A program made the translations under genes and the position numbers. This document shows positions 35,934 through 44,219 of a stretch of DNA of 47,381 nt, one piece after another. This stretch comes from Bacteroidota bacterium (GTDB lineage Bacteria; Bacteroidota; Bacteroidia; Bacteroidales; VadinHA17): assembly GCA_022561875.1 (NCBI GenBank), contig JADFQJ010000020.1, positions 1 through 47,381 of the forward strand, read 5' to 3'. Each line of letters opens with the position of its first letter. Position 1 is the first letter of the stretch. The notes under the pieces are model-generated. The model saw only the letters and a program-made list of their open reading frames with translations, made no database searches and had not been told where the DNA came from.

Positions 35934-36731
35934 ATGACTGATGAATTAAAAATAACTATCGTTCAAACCAACATCCATTGGGAGAATAAGAACGAAAATA
36001 CAGAAATGTTTAGCCGTATAATCAGAAATATGGCGCAGAATACCGATCTGGTGATTCTTCCCGAAATGTTTAGCACCGGGTTCAGTATGCAGCCCGCCTT
36101 ACTGGCTGAATATATTAATGGCCCAACTGTCAGTTGGATGAGCAAAATAGCCCGGGAATATAATGCTGTGATTACGGGAAGTATTATTATCAGGGAGAAA
36201 AATAAATTTCTGAACCGGTTGATCTGGATGCCCCCTGATGGTAATCTAAAATACTGTGATAAGCGCCATCTTTTCAGGATGGGTGAGGAGACCCAATATT
36301 ACTCAAGGGGAAACAAGAAGCTGATAACAAGCTGGAAAGGTTGGAGATTCAGACCTCTGGTTTGTTATGACCTCCGGTTCCCGGTGTGGAGCCGGAACAG
36401 AAATGATTATGATATGTTGATTTATGTAGCTAACTGGCCTGAAGCACGCCGGAAAGTGTGGAAAAACCTGCTTGTTGCCCGTGCCCTGGAGAACCAGGTG
36501 TATGTTGTTGGTGTTAACCGTATAGGTGTCGACGGGCGTGATATTTCATATGCCGGTGAATCCATGATTGTAAATCCCAGGGGTAACATAGTTTCAGAGA
36601 TAAGCGCCCATAAGGAATCCGTAGAAACCATAAGCGTGTCCCTGGATGACCTGATTACTTTCCGTGAAAAATTCCCTGTCCACCTCGATGCTGACAACTT
36701 CCGGATTAAACCCGAAACCCGTAACCCGTAA
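35934..36731 (+). CDS. Carbon-nitrogen hydrolase, omega-amidase-like (YafV/NIT2 type)
   Basis: A 265-residue cytoplasmic nitrilase-superfamily amidase. The catalytic triad is visible: Glu44 in VILPEMFSTGF, Lys110 in CDKRHLF and Cys144 in RPLVCYDLRFPVWSRN. The FSTGFSM, KRHLFRMG and CYDLRFP context is typical of YafV/omega-amidases, which hydrolyse 2-oxoglutaramate or 2-oxosuccinamate, products of glutamine or asparagine transaminases. This fits amino-acid catabolism in the window. The last residues, KPETRNP, and the stop are encoded by a CCCGAAACCCGTAACCCG word tract, so the native end may be altered. Confidence 0.9.
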   Translation: MTDELKITIVQTNIHWENKNENTEMFSRIIRNMAQNTDLVILPEMFSTGFSMQPALLAEYINGPTVSWMSKIAREYNAVITGSIIIREKNKFLNRLIWMPPDGNLKYCDKRHLFRMGEETQYYSRGNKKLITSWKGWRFRPLVCYDLRFPVWSRNRNDYDMLIYVANWPEARRKVWKNLLVARALENQVYVVGVNRIGVDGRDISYAGESMIVNPRGNIVSEISAHKESVETISVSLDDLITFREKFPVHLDADNFRIKPETRNP

Positions 36732-36738
36732 CCCGGAA
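36710..36738 (+). repeat. CCCGTAAC word tract at a gene end
   Basis: CCCGAAACCCGTAACCCGTA, then ACCCGGAACTGC. It encodes the C-terminal residues and stop of the amidase gene. It is the same kind of word as in 24887-24917, 25220-25238 and 25326-25355. Confidence 0.6.
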
Positions 36739-36748
36739 CTGCTTCACA

Positions 36749-39694
36749 TTATTTCTCCCTCAAAGCATCATACAACACTTCCACTGGGTGGTAAGCTGTT
36801 CGTTTTGTACCGTCTTTTATCTGGTGCCTGCAGCTTGTACCGGTCGCAACAATAAGAGTTTTTTCTGTGGTTTCCCTGATGGCAGGGAATAAAACCAGCT
36901 CCCCGACTTTCATGCTCAGGTCGTAGTGCTCTTTTTCGTATCCGAAAGAACCGGCCATACCACAGCATCCTGAAGGAATTTCTTCGACACTGTAATTTTC
37001 AGGCAAAGACAATAATTTTTTTGTGGCATCGGTTGAAGCAATTGATTTCTGCTGACAATGGCCATGTAACTTGATATGCTGTTTCTTCCGGGTGAAGGAT
37101 TCAGTAGTGATCAGTCCCTTTTCCATTTCCCGTACCAGGAATTCATCAATCATAAAAGTATTGCCGGCAATATACCGGGCTGTTTCCTTTTTTTTACCAC
37201 GTACAAGGTCAGGATACTCATCACGGAAACTCAGTATCGCTGAAGGTTCAATTCCTATAAGAGGCTTTTCTTCAGAAATCAGCGGACCGAAAATTTCAAG
37301 ATTTTCAACAGCCAGTTGCTGAGCTTTGCGTATCAGACCTTTGGAGATATAAGCTCTTCCGCTTTCTGCATGGAACGGAGTCTCAACCCTGTAACCTAAT
37401 CTTGTCAGCAAACGGATGGTTTTTATACCTATAGGAGTGTCGTTGTAGTTAGTAAATTCATCTATAAACAGGTAAACAGTGCCGTTTGGCGGATTTACAG
37501 GGTTGATGGCAGAAAGGTTTCGCCGGACCCACTTTCTGAGTGTTGTCCGGTAAACTCCCGGAATACTCCTCCTGGTTGCGAATTTCAGGATCTTTTTTAT
37601 CGGAAAGGATAATACCCGGCTCCCGGCAAAAAGGTTGAATAACGTGGGAAAAACGGTCCCTATACGGTTGATTTTTGAAATGTTAGCGATTACCCTTGTA
37701 CGAAGAGGAATACCATGTTCATCATAGTAATGTTGAAGAAATTCGGCTTTCATTTTGGCTACGTCCACACTGGAAGGGCATTCTGATTTACATCCTTTAC
37801 AGGAAAGACACAGATCAAGAATTTCGTATAATTCTGTGTGATTAAACGGTTTTTCCTGCCCTGGTAAGCTAAGTAATTCCCGCAACAGATTAGCTCGTGC
37901 CCTGGTGGAAGAATGCTCATCACGTGATGCCATGTAACTTGGGCACATTGTTCCACCCGCCTTTTCTGTTTTCCGGCAATCGCCTGAACCGTTACATTTT
38001 TCAACTGCCCTGACAATTCCGCCAGTATCCGAGAAGTCAAATATGGTTTTGATCTCCGGTGTAACCCGACCGGGAATGTACCGCAGACTGGTGTTCATCT
38101 TTGGAGTATCTGTTATCTTTCCCGGGTTGAACAACTGGTAAGGATCCCATGTCTTTTTTAACTCTTTCAGCAAGTCATAGTTCCTCTCTCCCAGGATGAT
38201 TGGAATAAATTCCCCGCGAAGCCGTCCGTCACCGTGTTCCCCGCTCATTGATCCACGATACTTTTTAACCAACCTGGCAACTTCAAGTCCCAGGGTCCTG
38301 AAAAGTTTTACATCCTCAGGATCTTTCAGGTTCAGGACAGGTCGCAGGTGCAGTTCTCCTGATCCGATGTGTGCATAATAGACACACTCCTTGTTGTGTC
38401 TCTCCAGAATATTTTTAATTTCATCCATATAATCAGGCAACATCTCCACATTAACCGCTGTATCTTCGATCAGCGAAACCGGTTTTGCATCTCCTTTCAT
38501 ATTTGACAAAATACCAAGCCCGGCTTTTCTAAGATTCCACACCTTGTCTACATCAGGCGGAAAAACAAGGGGGAAATAGTAACCGTATCCCTCTTTCCGC
38601 ATATCTGCTTCCATGTTTTTCGCGATCTGTGTGATTTCCTCACGCGTTGCCCGGGCAAATTCAATTATCAGGACGGTTGCCGGTTTCCCTTTGATAAAAA
38701 AACGGTTTTTCTGTTGCTCCAGGTTACCTTCTGTAAGTTCCAGCACAGTATGGTCCATCATCTCCACGGCTCCTGGTTTGTGTTTCAGTGCAATGAGGTT
38801 TGCCCTGAAAGTTTCCTCCAGGGTTTCGAAATGAACACAGACCAAACCTTTCTCCCGGAGCGGAAGGTCAACCAGGTTTAACTTGATCTCTGTTGTGAAA
38901 GCCAGGGTTCCTTCCGATCCTGCCAGTAACCTGGAAAAGTTAAAAGACCCTTCACCCGGAGTGAAAACATCTGATTTCAGCAACAGGTCCAGTGCATAAC
39001 CTGTATTACGTCTGGGAATAACTGGATCAGGATATTCGTTACGTATTGATTCCTTGTTTATCTCATTTGTAAGCATCTCCCGGATGGACCGGTAAAGTTG
39101 GTTTTCAAGTGATCCTCCCTGGCACTTCATTTCAAATTCTTTAGCTGTAAGATCGCTGAATAAAGCCTCAGATCCGTCGCTTAACAAAGTGCGTACTTCC
39201 AGGGTATGATCCCGGGTGCTGCCGTACAGGATGGAATGAGCGCCGCAGGCATTATTACCCAACATTCCGCCAATCATACAACGATTGGAAGTTGAAGTTT
39301 CCGGTCCGAAAAACAGACCTAATGGTTTAAGATATTGATTCAGTTCATCCAGTATGACACCGGGCTCCACACGTACCCATTTCTCCGTTTTGTTTACTTC
39401 AACGATCCGGTTCATATAACGTGAAACATCTACAATTATCCCTTTAGCTACAACCTGACCGGCAAGTGAGGTCCCGGCAGTCCGTGGTGTTACCGGTATT
39501 TTGTTTTTGCGCGACCAGGTAATGATTCTGTGAATATCCATTTTGTTTTTTGGGCGGGCAATGGCCAGAGGTTTTTCACGGTAAACCGAGGCATCAGTAG
39601 CATATAACAAACGGCTGACCTCATCGTAAAAAAGATCCCCATCCAGAGATCCGGCAAGGGTTTTAAGCCGGCTGGTTATAGCAGATAGGTCCAT
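36749..39694 (-). CDS. FAD-binding and Fe-S-binding D-2-hydroxyacid dehydrogenase (YdiJ/D-lactate type)
   Basis: A 981-residue fusion. An FAD_binding_4 domain (about 40-235: TPRTAGTSLAGQ, GPETSTSNRCMIGGMLGNNACGAHS) and FAD-oxidase C-terminal domain (to about 520: MSGEHGDGRLRGEF) are followed by a two-cluster ferredoxin-like part with CNGSGDCRKTEKAGGTMCPSY and CLSCKGCKSECPSSVD. GlcF-like cysteine-rich motifs close the protein (HGHCQQKS, PSGCCGMAGSFG). Such proteins oxidise D-lactate, D-2-hydroxyglutarate or glycolate and pass electrons through the clusters. Substrate is not decidable here. An 8-base inverted repeat lies directly before the ATG. Confidence 0.9.
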   Translation of the reverse strand: MDLSAITSRLKTLAGSLDGDLFYDEVSRLLYATDASVYREKPLAIARPKNKMDIHRIITWSRKNKIPVTPRTAGTSLAGQVVAKGIIVDVSRYMNRIVEVNKTEKWVRVEPGVILDELNQYLKPLGLFFGPETSTSNRCMIGGMLGNNACGAHSILYGSTRDHTLEVRTLLSDGSEALFSDLTAKEFEMKCQGGSLENQLYRSIREMLTNEINKESIRNEYPDPVIPRRNTGYALDLLLKSDVFTPGEGSFNFSRLLAGSEGTLAFTTEIKLNLVDLPLREKGLVCVHFETLEETFRANLIALKHKPGAVEMMDHTVLELTEGNLEQQKNRFFIKGKPATVLIIEFARATREEITQIAKNMEADMRKEGYGYYFPLVFPPDVDKVWNLRKAGLGILSNMKGDAKPVSLIEDTAVNVEMLPDYMDEIKNILERHNKECVYYAHIGSGELHLRPVLNLKDPEDVKLFRTLGLEVARLVKKYRGSMSGEHGDGRLRGEFIPIILGERNYDLLKELKKTWDPYQLFNPGKITDTPKMNTSLRYIPGRVTPEIKTIFDFSDTGGIVRAVEKCNGSGDCRKTEKAGGTMCPSYMASRDEHSSTRARANLLRELLSLPGQEKPFNHTELYEILDLCLSCKGCKSECPSSVDVAKMKAEFLQHYYDEHGIPLRTRVIANISKINRIGTVFPTLFNLFAGSRVLSFPIKKILKFATRRSIPGVYRTTLRKWVRRNLSAINPVNPPNGTVYLFIDEFTNYNDTPIGIKTIRLLTRLGYRVETPFHAESGRAYISKGLIRKAQQLAVENLEIFGPLISEEKPLIGIEPSAILSFRDEYPDLVRGKKKETARYIAGNTFMIDEFLVREMEKGLITTESFTRKKQHIKLHGHCQQKSIASTDATKKLLSLPENYSVEEIPSGCCGMAGSFGYEKEHYDLSMKVGELVLFPAIRETTEKTLIVATGTSCRHQIKDGTKRTAYHPVEVLYDALREK

Positions 39695-39695
39695 A

Positions 39696-39713
39696 TAGCT
39701 GAATTTTCAGCTA
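39696..39713. promoter_or_regulatory. Inverted repeat at the start of the FAD/Fe-S dehydrogenase gene
   Basis: TAGCTGAA, TT, TTCAGCTA: perfect 8-base arms with a 2-base centre, ending one base before the ATG (minus strand). It could be an operator or an RNA hairpin over the ribosome-binding region. Confidence 0.45.
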
Positions 39714-39787
39714 AAATAACAATTTCTGGCTTCAGTAAGCCATGACAATAGTCATAATGTAAAATTAGAAAAGCAAACAATTTTAGT

Positions 39788-39795
39788 TAACTTTG
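39788..39795 (+). promoter_or_regulatory. Candidate -7 box for the pta operon
   Basis: TAACTTTG, a TAnnTTTG match 38 bases before the pta ATG. No clear -33 TTG. Confidence 0.5.
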
Positions 39796-39833
39796 CAACT
39801 TAACATAATTATATTATAAAATACTGATTTACA

Positions 39834-40841
39834 ATGGAGTTAATTGAAGTAATCAAAGAAAAAGCTAAGAAACAAAATAAGAGAATTGTATTACCAGAAG
39901 GTACAGAGGAAAGAACCCTGAAAGCAGCTGATATCCTGATAAAAGAAAAAATCACTAATATCATCCTTCTCGGAAGAAGGGTAGATGTAGAAAGTGCCGC
40001 CGGAAGATTAGGTTTAAGGAATATAAGAAATGCTACTATTATAGATCCGGCAAATCATCCGAAAAAGTTAGAATATATCGATTTGATGGTTGAGACAAGG
40101 AAGCATAAAGGTCTTTCCCGGGATGAAGCATTTAAGTTAATTGAAGATCCTCTTTTTCTTGCAACTCTGATGATTAAGAATGGTGATGCTGACGGTGAGG
40201 TTGCCGGTGCAAAGAATGCCACCACCGATGTCCTGAGACCGGCTTTTCAGTACATAAAAACCATGCCCGGAATAAGTGTTGTGTCCGGAGCTTTTATTAT
40301 GATCCTGAAAGAAAAGACATATGGTGAGAATGGAATACTTGTTTTTGCTGATTGTGCGGTTCATCCTGACCCTTCGGAGAATGAACTTGCTGAAATTGCA
40401 GTTGCTACGGCAAACACCACCAGGGCTATTGCAGGATTCGAACCAAGGGTTGCCATGCTTAGCTTTTCAACTAAAGGTAGTGCGAAACATGAAATGGTTG
40501 ATAAAGTTGTTGAAGCAACCCGTATTGCCCGTATTTTGGACCCTTCCTTGAAAATAGATGGTGAGTTGCAGGCAGATACGGCAATTATGGAATCAATTGC
40601 TAAAAAGAAAGCTCCGGCAAGTGAAATTGCGGGGAAAGCCAATGTACTTATTTTTCCAACCCTTGAAGCTGGAAATATCGTCTATAAACTTGTACAGCGA
40701 CTTGCACATGCTGAAGCCATCGGACCTGTATTGCAGGGAATGGCTGCACCTATCAACGACCTCTCAAGAGGATGTTCTGTTAGTGATATTGTAAACCTGG
40801 TCGCTATCACAGTCAACCAGGCAGCTACCGTAAAAAAATAA
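39834..40841 (+). CDS. pta: Phosphate acetyltransferase
   Basis: A 335-residue enzyme that swaps the CoA of acetyl-CoA for phosphate. It has the short form (no N-terminal DRTGG/CobB-like domain). Visible: IVLPEGTEERTLKAAD, EDPLFLATLMIKNGDADGEVAGA, TTDVLRPAFQ, SFSTKGSAKHEMVDK and VLIFPTLEAGNIVYKLVQRLAHAEAIGPVLQGMAAPINDLSRG, all typical of Pta. It starts a run of fermentation genes; hbd begins 6 bases after its stop and ackA follows. Confidence 0.95.
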   Translation: MELIEVIKEKAKKQNKRIVLPEGTEERTLKAADILIKEKITNIILLGRRVDVESAAGRLGLRNIRNATIIDPANHPKKLEYIDLMVETRKHKGLSRDEAFKLIEDPLFLATLMIKNGDADGEVAGAKNATTDVLRPAFQYIKTMPGISVVSGAFIMILKEKTYGENGILVFADCAVHPDPSENELAEIAVATANTTRAIAGFEPRVAMLSFSTKGSAKHEMVDKVVEATRIARILDPSLKIDGELQADTAIMESIAKKKAPASEIAGKANVLIFPTLEAGNIVYKLVQRLAHAEAIGPVLQGMAAPINDLSRGCSVSDIVNLVAITVNQAATVKK

Positions 40842-40847
40842 AATAAG

Positions 40848-41813
40848 ATGAAAACAGAAGTACTTGAAGATTATGCATTAAAAAAACGAACCCGCCAAAA
40901 GGGGAGTCTGAAAAAGGTAGGTATAATTGGCGCCGGTACTATGGGTCAGGATATTGCAGTGATTATTAGTAAGCAAGGAATAGATGTGATATTTATTGAC
41001 CTTACCGAGGAAAGAGTTGACGAGATTTTTAATGAAATATCCCTGCGTCTTGATGAAATAATTAATAAATGGGGGATGACAAAAAGTGAGAAACGGGCAA
41101 TTATTTCACGGATAAGCGGATCAGTTGATTATAACGATATCAGTGATTGTGATTTGGTAATCGAATCCATAAATACAAAAAAAGCCGGCTCGAGCAAGGA
41201 ACTGAGAAAAAATGTATTCAAGAAAATTGAATCAGTGGTATCAAAAGATACGATTCTTGTATCCAATACATCCACATTGGTGATCTCTGAGCTGGCTCAG
41301 GTGCTGGATTATCCTGACAGGGCAGTTGGTTTGCATTTTATTACTCCGGCAATAACTGTTAAAGTTGTTGAAGTGGTTAAAGGAATAAAGACAAGTGATA
41401 AATCATATGAATTTGTGGTTAAGTTTGCTAAATTTATTGGGAAAATTCCCATTACAATTCATGAATCACCAGGCAATATCAGTACACGTCTCATTACAAC
41501 AATCATTAACGAAGCGTGTGAAACCCTGATGGAAGGCATTGCTTCTACTACCTCTATAGATACTACCATGAAAAAAGGATATGGTATGCAGTTTGGTCCA
41601 TTTGAGCTGGCTGATCGTATTGGTCTTATTAAATTGGTAAAATGGATGGAAAATCTGTATGCAGAGTTTGGAGAGCAGAAATTCAAACCAAATCCGATTC
41701 TTAAACGGCTGGTGAGATCCGGTTTTTATGGAAAAACTTCAGGTTCCGGATTTTACCATTATGAGAATGGACTGGCTACTGCTGAAACTATAACTTACCC
41801 CGAGATCAAATAA
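40848..41813 (+). CDS. hbd: 3-hydroxyacyl-CoA (3-hydroxybutyryl-CoA) dehydrogenase
   Basis: A 321-residue NAD-dependent enzyme. After an unusual basic N-terminal stretch (about 1-22, LKKRTRQKGSLKK) comes the Rossmann motif VGIIGAGTMGQDIA (24-37), the catalytic His in AVGLHFITPA, the glutamate region and the C-terminal dimer domain (GYGMQFGPFELADRIGL, KTSGSGFYHYENG). The usual HFFNP/HFMNP text is HFITP here. It interconverts acetoacetyl-CoA and 3-hydroxybutyryl-CoA in butyrate formation or use. No thiolase, crotonase or butyryl-CoA dehydrogenase gene is in the window. It sits between pta and ackA. Confidence 0.88.
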   Translation: MKTEVLEDYALKKRTRQKGSLKKVGIIGAGTMGQDIAVIISKQGIDVIFIDLTEERVDEIFNEISLRLDEIINKWGMTKSEKRAIISRISGSVDYNDISDCDLVIESINTKKAGSSKELRKNVFKKIESVVSKDTILVSNTSTLVISELAQVLDYPDRAVGLHFITPAITVKVVEVVKGIKTSDKSYEFVVKFAKFIGKIPITIHESPGNISTRLITTIINEACETLMEGIASTTSIDTTMKKGYGMQFGPFELADRIGLIKLVKWMENLYAEFGEQKFKPNPILKRLVRSGFYGKTSGSGFYHYENGLATAETITYPEIK

Positions 41814-41852
41814 AGAACCGAATGTCGGTTATAATCAGTAAATGAACTTAGC

Positions 41853-43061
41853 ATGAAAATAATTGTTTTGAACTGTGGCAGTTCCTCTATCAAATATCAA
41901 TTATTCGATATGGAGGATGAAAAGGTATTTGCTAAAGGGCTTGTTGAAAAAATCGGCTTGCATGGATCAACAATCACAAATGAAAGGGATGATGGTGATA
42001 AAGTTAAACTCGAGGGTGAGATTATTGATCATCAGCAAGGAATAGAATATATTTTAGGCGTTCTGTCAAGTAAAAAGCATGGCAGTATAAGTGATTTTGG
42101 TGAAATTGATGCTATTGGTCACAGAGTTGTTCATGGGGGTGAGAAATTCAGTACGAGTGTTCTTATTACAGATGAAGTGATTAAACAAATAGAAAAATAT
42201 ATTGACCTGGCACCCCTTCATAATCCTCCCAACCTGAAAGGGATATATGCTATGAAAGAATTACTGCCCGGTCTTCCCCAGGTAAGTGTTTTTGATACTG
42301 CTTTTCACAATACCATGCCCATTTATGCATATATGTACGCTATACCTTATACACTCTATACTAAATATGGTATCCGTCGTTATGGTTTTCACGGAACTTC
42401 TCACAGTTATGTATCAAACCGAGCCTGTGAGATTCTTGGAAATAAATATGCAAAATCAAAAATTATTACATGCCATTTGGGCAATGGTGCATCTATCGCT
42501 GCAATTGACAAGGGAAAATCGATAGATACTTCAATGGGTCTTACACCGGTTGAAGGTCTGATAATGGGCACCAGATCAGGAGACCTGGATCTTGGCATTC
42601 TGACCTATATAATGCGAAGGGAAGAGATCGGTATCACCGAAGCAGATACCCTGATAAATAAACATAGCGGGATACTCGGTATTACAGGTATATCTTCGGA
42701 TATGCGTGAAGTGGAAGAGGCAGCCGAAAAAGGGAACTGGAGAGCATCCCTGGGACTGGATATGTACCATTACAGGATTAGAAAATACATAGGAGCTTAT
42801 GCTGCTGCTTTGGGGGGCATCGATATCCTGGTCCTTACCGGAGGAATTGGTGAGAATGCCGACCTGACAAGAAGTGAAATTTGTAAGGATTTTGAGTATT
42901 TGGGACTAAAATTGGATGCTGAGAAAAATAAAGGTGTCCGGGGAAAAGAGAAGGTTATTAGTGCAGATAATTCAAAAGTAATAGTGATTATTGTGCCTAC
43001 AAATGAAGAACTGGTAATCGCAAGAGATACCAGGGATATAGTTTCAGATACGGTTAAATGA
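41853..43061 (+). CDS. ackA: Acetate kinase
   Basis: A 402-residue ASKHA-fold kinase producing acetate and ATP from acetyl phosphate. Motifs: NCGSSSIKYQLF (7-18), HRVVHGGEKF, VFDTAFHNTMP, RRYGFHGTSHSYVS, HLGNGASIAAID, DTSMGLTPVEGLIMGTRSGDLD and TGGIGENA, with the adenosine-binding loop intact. Length is normal. It ends the pta-hbd-ackA set; a repeat element then separates it from ptb-buk. Confidence 0.96.
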   Translation: MKIIVLNCGSSSIKYQLFDMEDEKVFAKGLVEKIGLHGSTITNERDDGDKVKLEGEIIDHQQGIEYILGVLSSKKHGSISDFGEIDAIGHRVVHGGEKFSTSVLITDEVIKQIEKYIDLAPLHNPPNLKGIYAMKELLPGLPQVSVFDTAFHNTMPIYAYMYAIPYTLYTKYGIRRYGFHGTSHSYVSNRACEILGNKYAKSKIITCHLGNGASIAAIDKGKSIDTSMGLTPVEGLIMGTRSGDLDLGILTYIMRREEIGITEADTLINKHSGILGITGISSDMREVEEAAEKGNWRASLGLDMYHYRIRKYIGAYAAALGGIDILVLTGGIGENADLTRSEICKDFEYLGLKLDAEKNKGVRGKEKVISADNSKVIVIIVPTNEELVIARDTRDIVSDTVK

Positions 43062-43099
43062 GTGAATGAGTAAATGATAAGATGTGCGAAGAGGTGAGG

Positions 43100-43293
43100 T
43101 TTTAACCGGATTTTATTGGTTTAAAAAGGATTTTGCGAGGAGCGAAGCGACGAAGCAATCTCCCAAAAACAACCAGAATGCTAAATAACCAGACCGTCAT
43201 AAGCTTTATGAAAAGTCATGAAAGATTGCTTCACTTTGTTCGCAAAATCCGTATACTTATTATGCTTTAATGGTATGCACAAATTTTAACCGG
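43100..43293 (-). repeat. Composite repeat, copy B, with 10-base direct repeats at both ends
   Basis: Inverted arms at 43128-43160 (GGATTTTGCGAGGAGC...GCAATC) and 43224-43250 (GATTGCTTCACTTTG...AAATCC), with about 64 bases between. Read on the minus strand it gives module 2 followed by module 1 of copy A, in the reverse module order. TTTTAACCGG stands exactly at 43100-43109 and 43284-43293, like a target-site duplication. The second copy runs to within four bases of the preferred ptb start. Confidence 0.7.
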
Positions 43294-43296
43294 AAA

Positions 43297-44199
43297 ATGA
43301 TAAAAAAACTTGATGAAATGTTCGATGCCCTGAAATCAGGGAAGAAGAAACGCCTGATAGCTGCTTTTGCTAATGATGTTCATACCATTGAAGCGATTCA
43401 TAAAGCAGTTAAGTTAGGAATTATTGATGCCACGCTTGTTGGCGATAAAAAAATTATTGAATCGGTTTGCAAAAAAGAGAATATCGATACCGGATCGTTC
43501 ACCATCGTTCATGAAAATAATGAAACTGATGCAACAACAAAAGCTGTTCAGCTGATTAATAGCGGCAAAGGAGACCTTATCATGAAAGGTATGGTTAGTA
43601 CCGATAAATATATGCGGGCTATCCTGAATAAGGAAAACGGATTGATGGATACTGGAGCTATTCTTACTCATATTTCTGTGGTGGAACCGAAAAAATATCA
43701 TAAACTGCTTATTATAGGTGATGTTGCCATTATCCCACTGCCGGAGTTGAAAGAAAAGATAGTAATTGTTAAATTCCTTATAAAAACAGCCCATTCGCTG
43801 GGTATTGAACGGCCAAAAGTGGCTGTACTGGCTGCAACAGAACAAATTCTTCCTAAGATGCAGGCATGTGTTGATGCAGTTGTGTTATCAAAGATGTCTG
43901 AACGTGGTCAGATTAAAGGCGCTATAATCGATGGTCCATTTGGCCTGGATGTAGCTATTGATAAGGAAAGTGCGGAAATAAAGAAAATAAACTCTGAGGT
44001 TGCCGGTGATGCTGATTGTATCCTGTTCCCGAATATCGAGTCAGGAAACGTTTTCTATAAATTTCATACAAAGCTGGCAGAGGGTGAAGTAGCTGCTGTT
44101 GTTGCCGGTGCCCGCGTGCCTGCTATACTTTCTTCAAGAGGGGATAGCGTGCAGACAAAATTAAATTCTATTGCACTTGCATCTCTTATGTCTGAATAA
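43297..44199 (+). CDS. ptb: Phosphate butyryltransferase
   Basis: About 300 residues, homologous to Pta but of the Ptb/bifunctional enoyl-CoA hydratase-phosphotransacylase type: DLIMKGMVSTDKYMRAILNKENGLMDTGAILTHISV, IGDVAIIPLPELKEK, AATEQILPKMQA, GAIIDGPFGLDVAIDKESA and DCILFPNIESGNVFYKFH. It makes butyryl phosphate or another branched/acyl phosphate from the CoA ester. The frame is open from ATG 43270, but those first residues (VCTNFNRK) are encoded by the repeat element, so I take ATG 43297 (MIKKLDEMFDALKSG). It is followed 20 bases later by buk. Confidence 0.92.
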   Translation: MIKKLDEMFDALKSGKKKRLIAAFANDVHTIEAIHKAVKLGIIDATLVGDKKIIESVCKKENIDTGSFTIVHENNETDATTKAVQLINSGKGDLIMKGMVSTDKYMRAILNKENGLMDTGAILTHISVVEPKKYHKLLIIGDVAIIPLPELKEKIVIVKFLIKTAHSLGIERPKVAVLAATEQILPKMQACVDAVVLSKMSERGQIKGAIIDGPFGLDVAIDKESAEIKKINSEVAGDADCILFPNIESGNVFYKFHTKLAEGEVAAVVAGARVPAILSSRGDSVQTKLNSIALASLMSE

Positions 44200-44219
44200 T
44201 TTCTTTTAGAACAAATACT

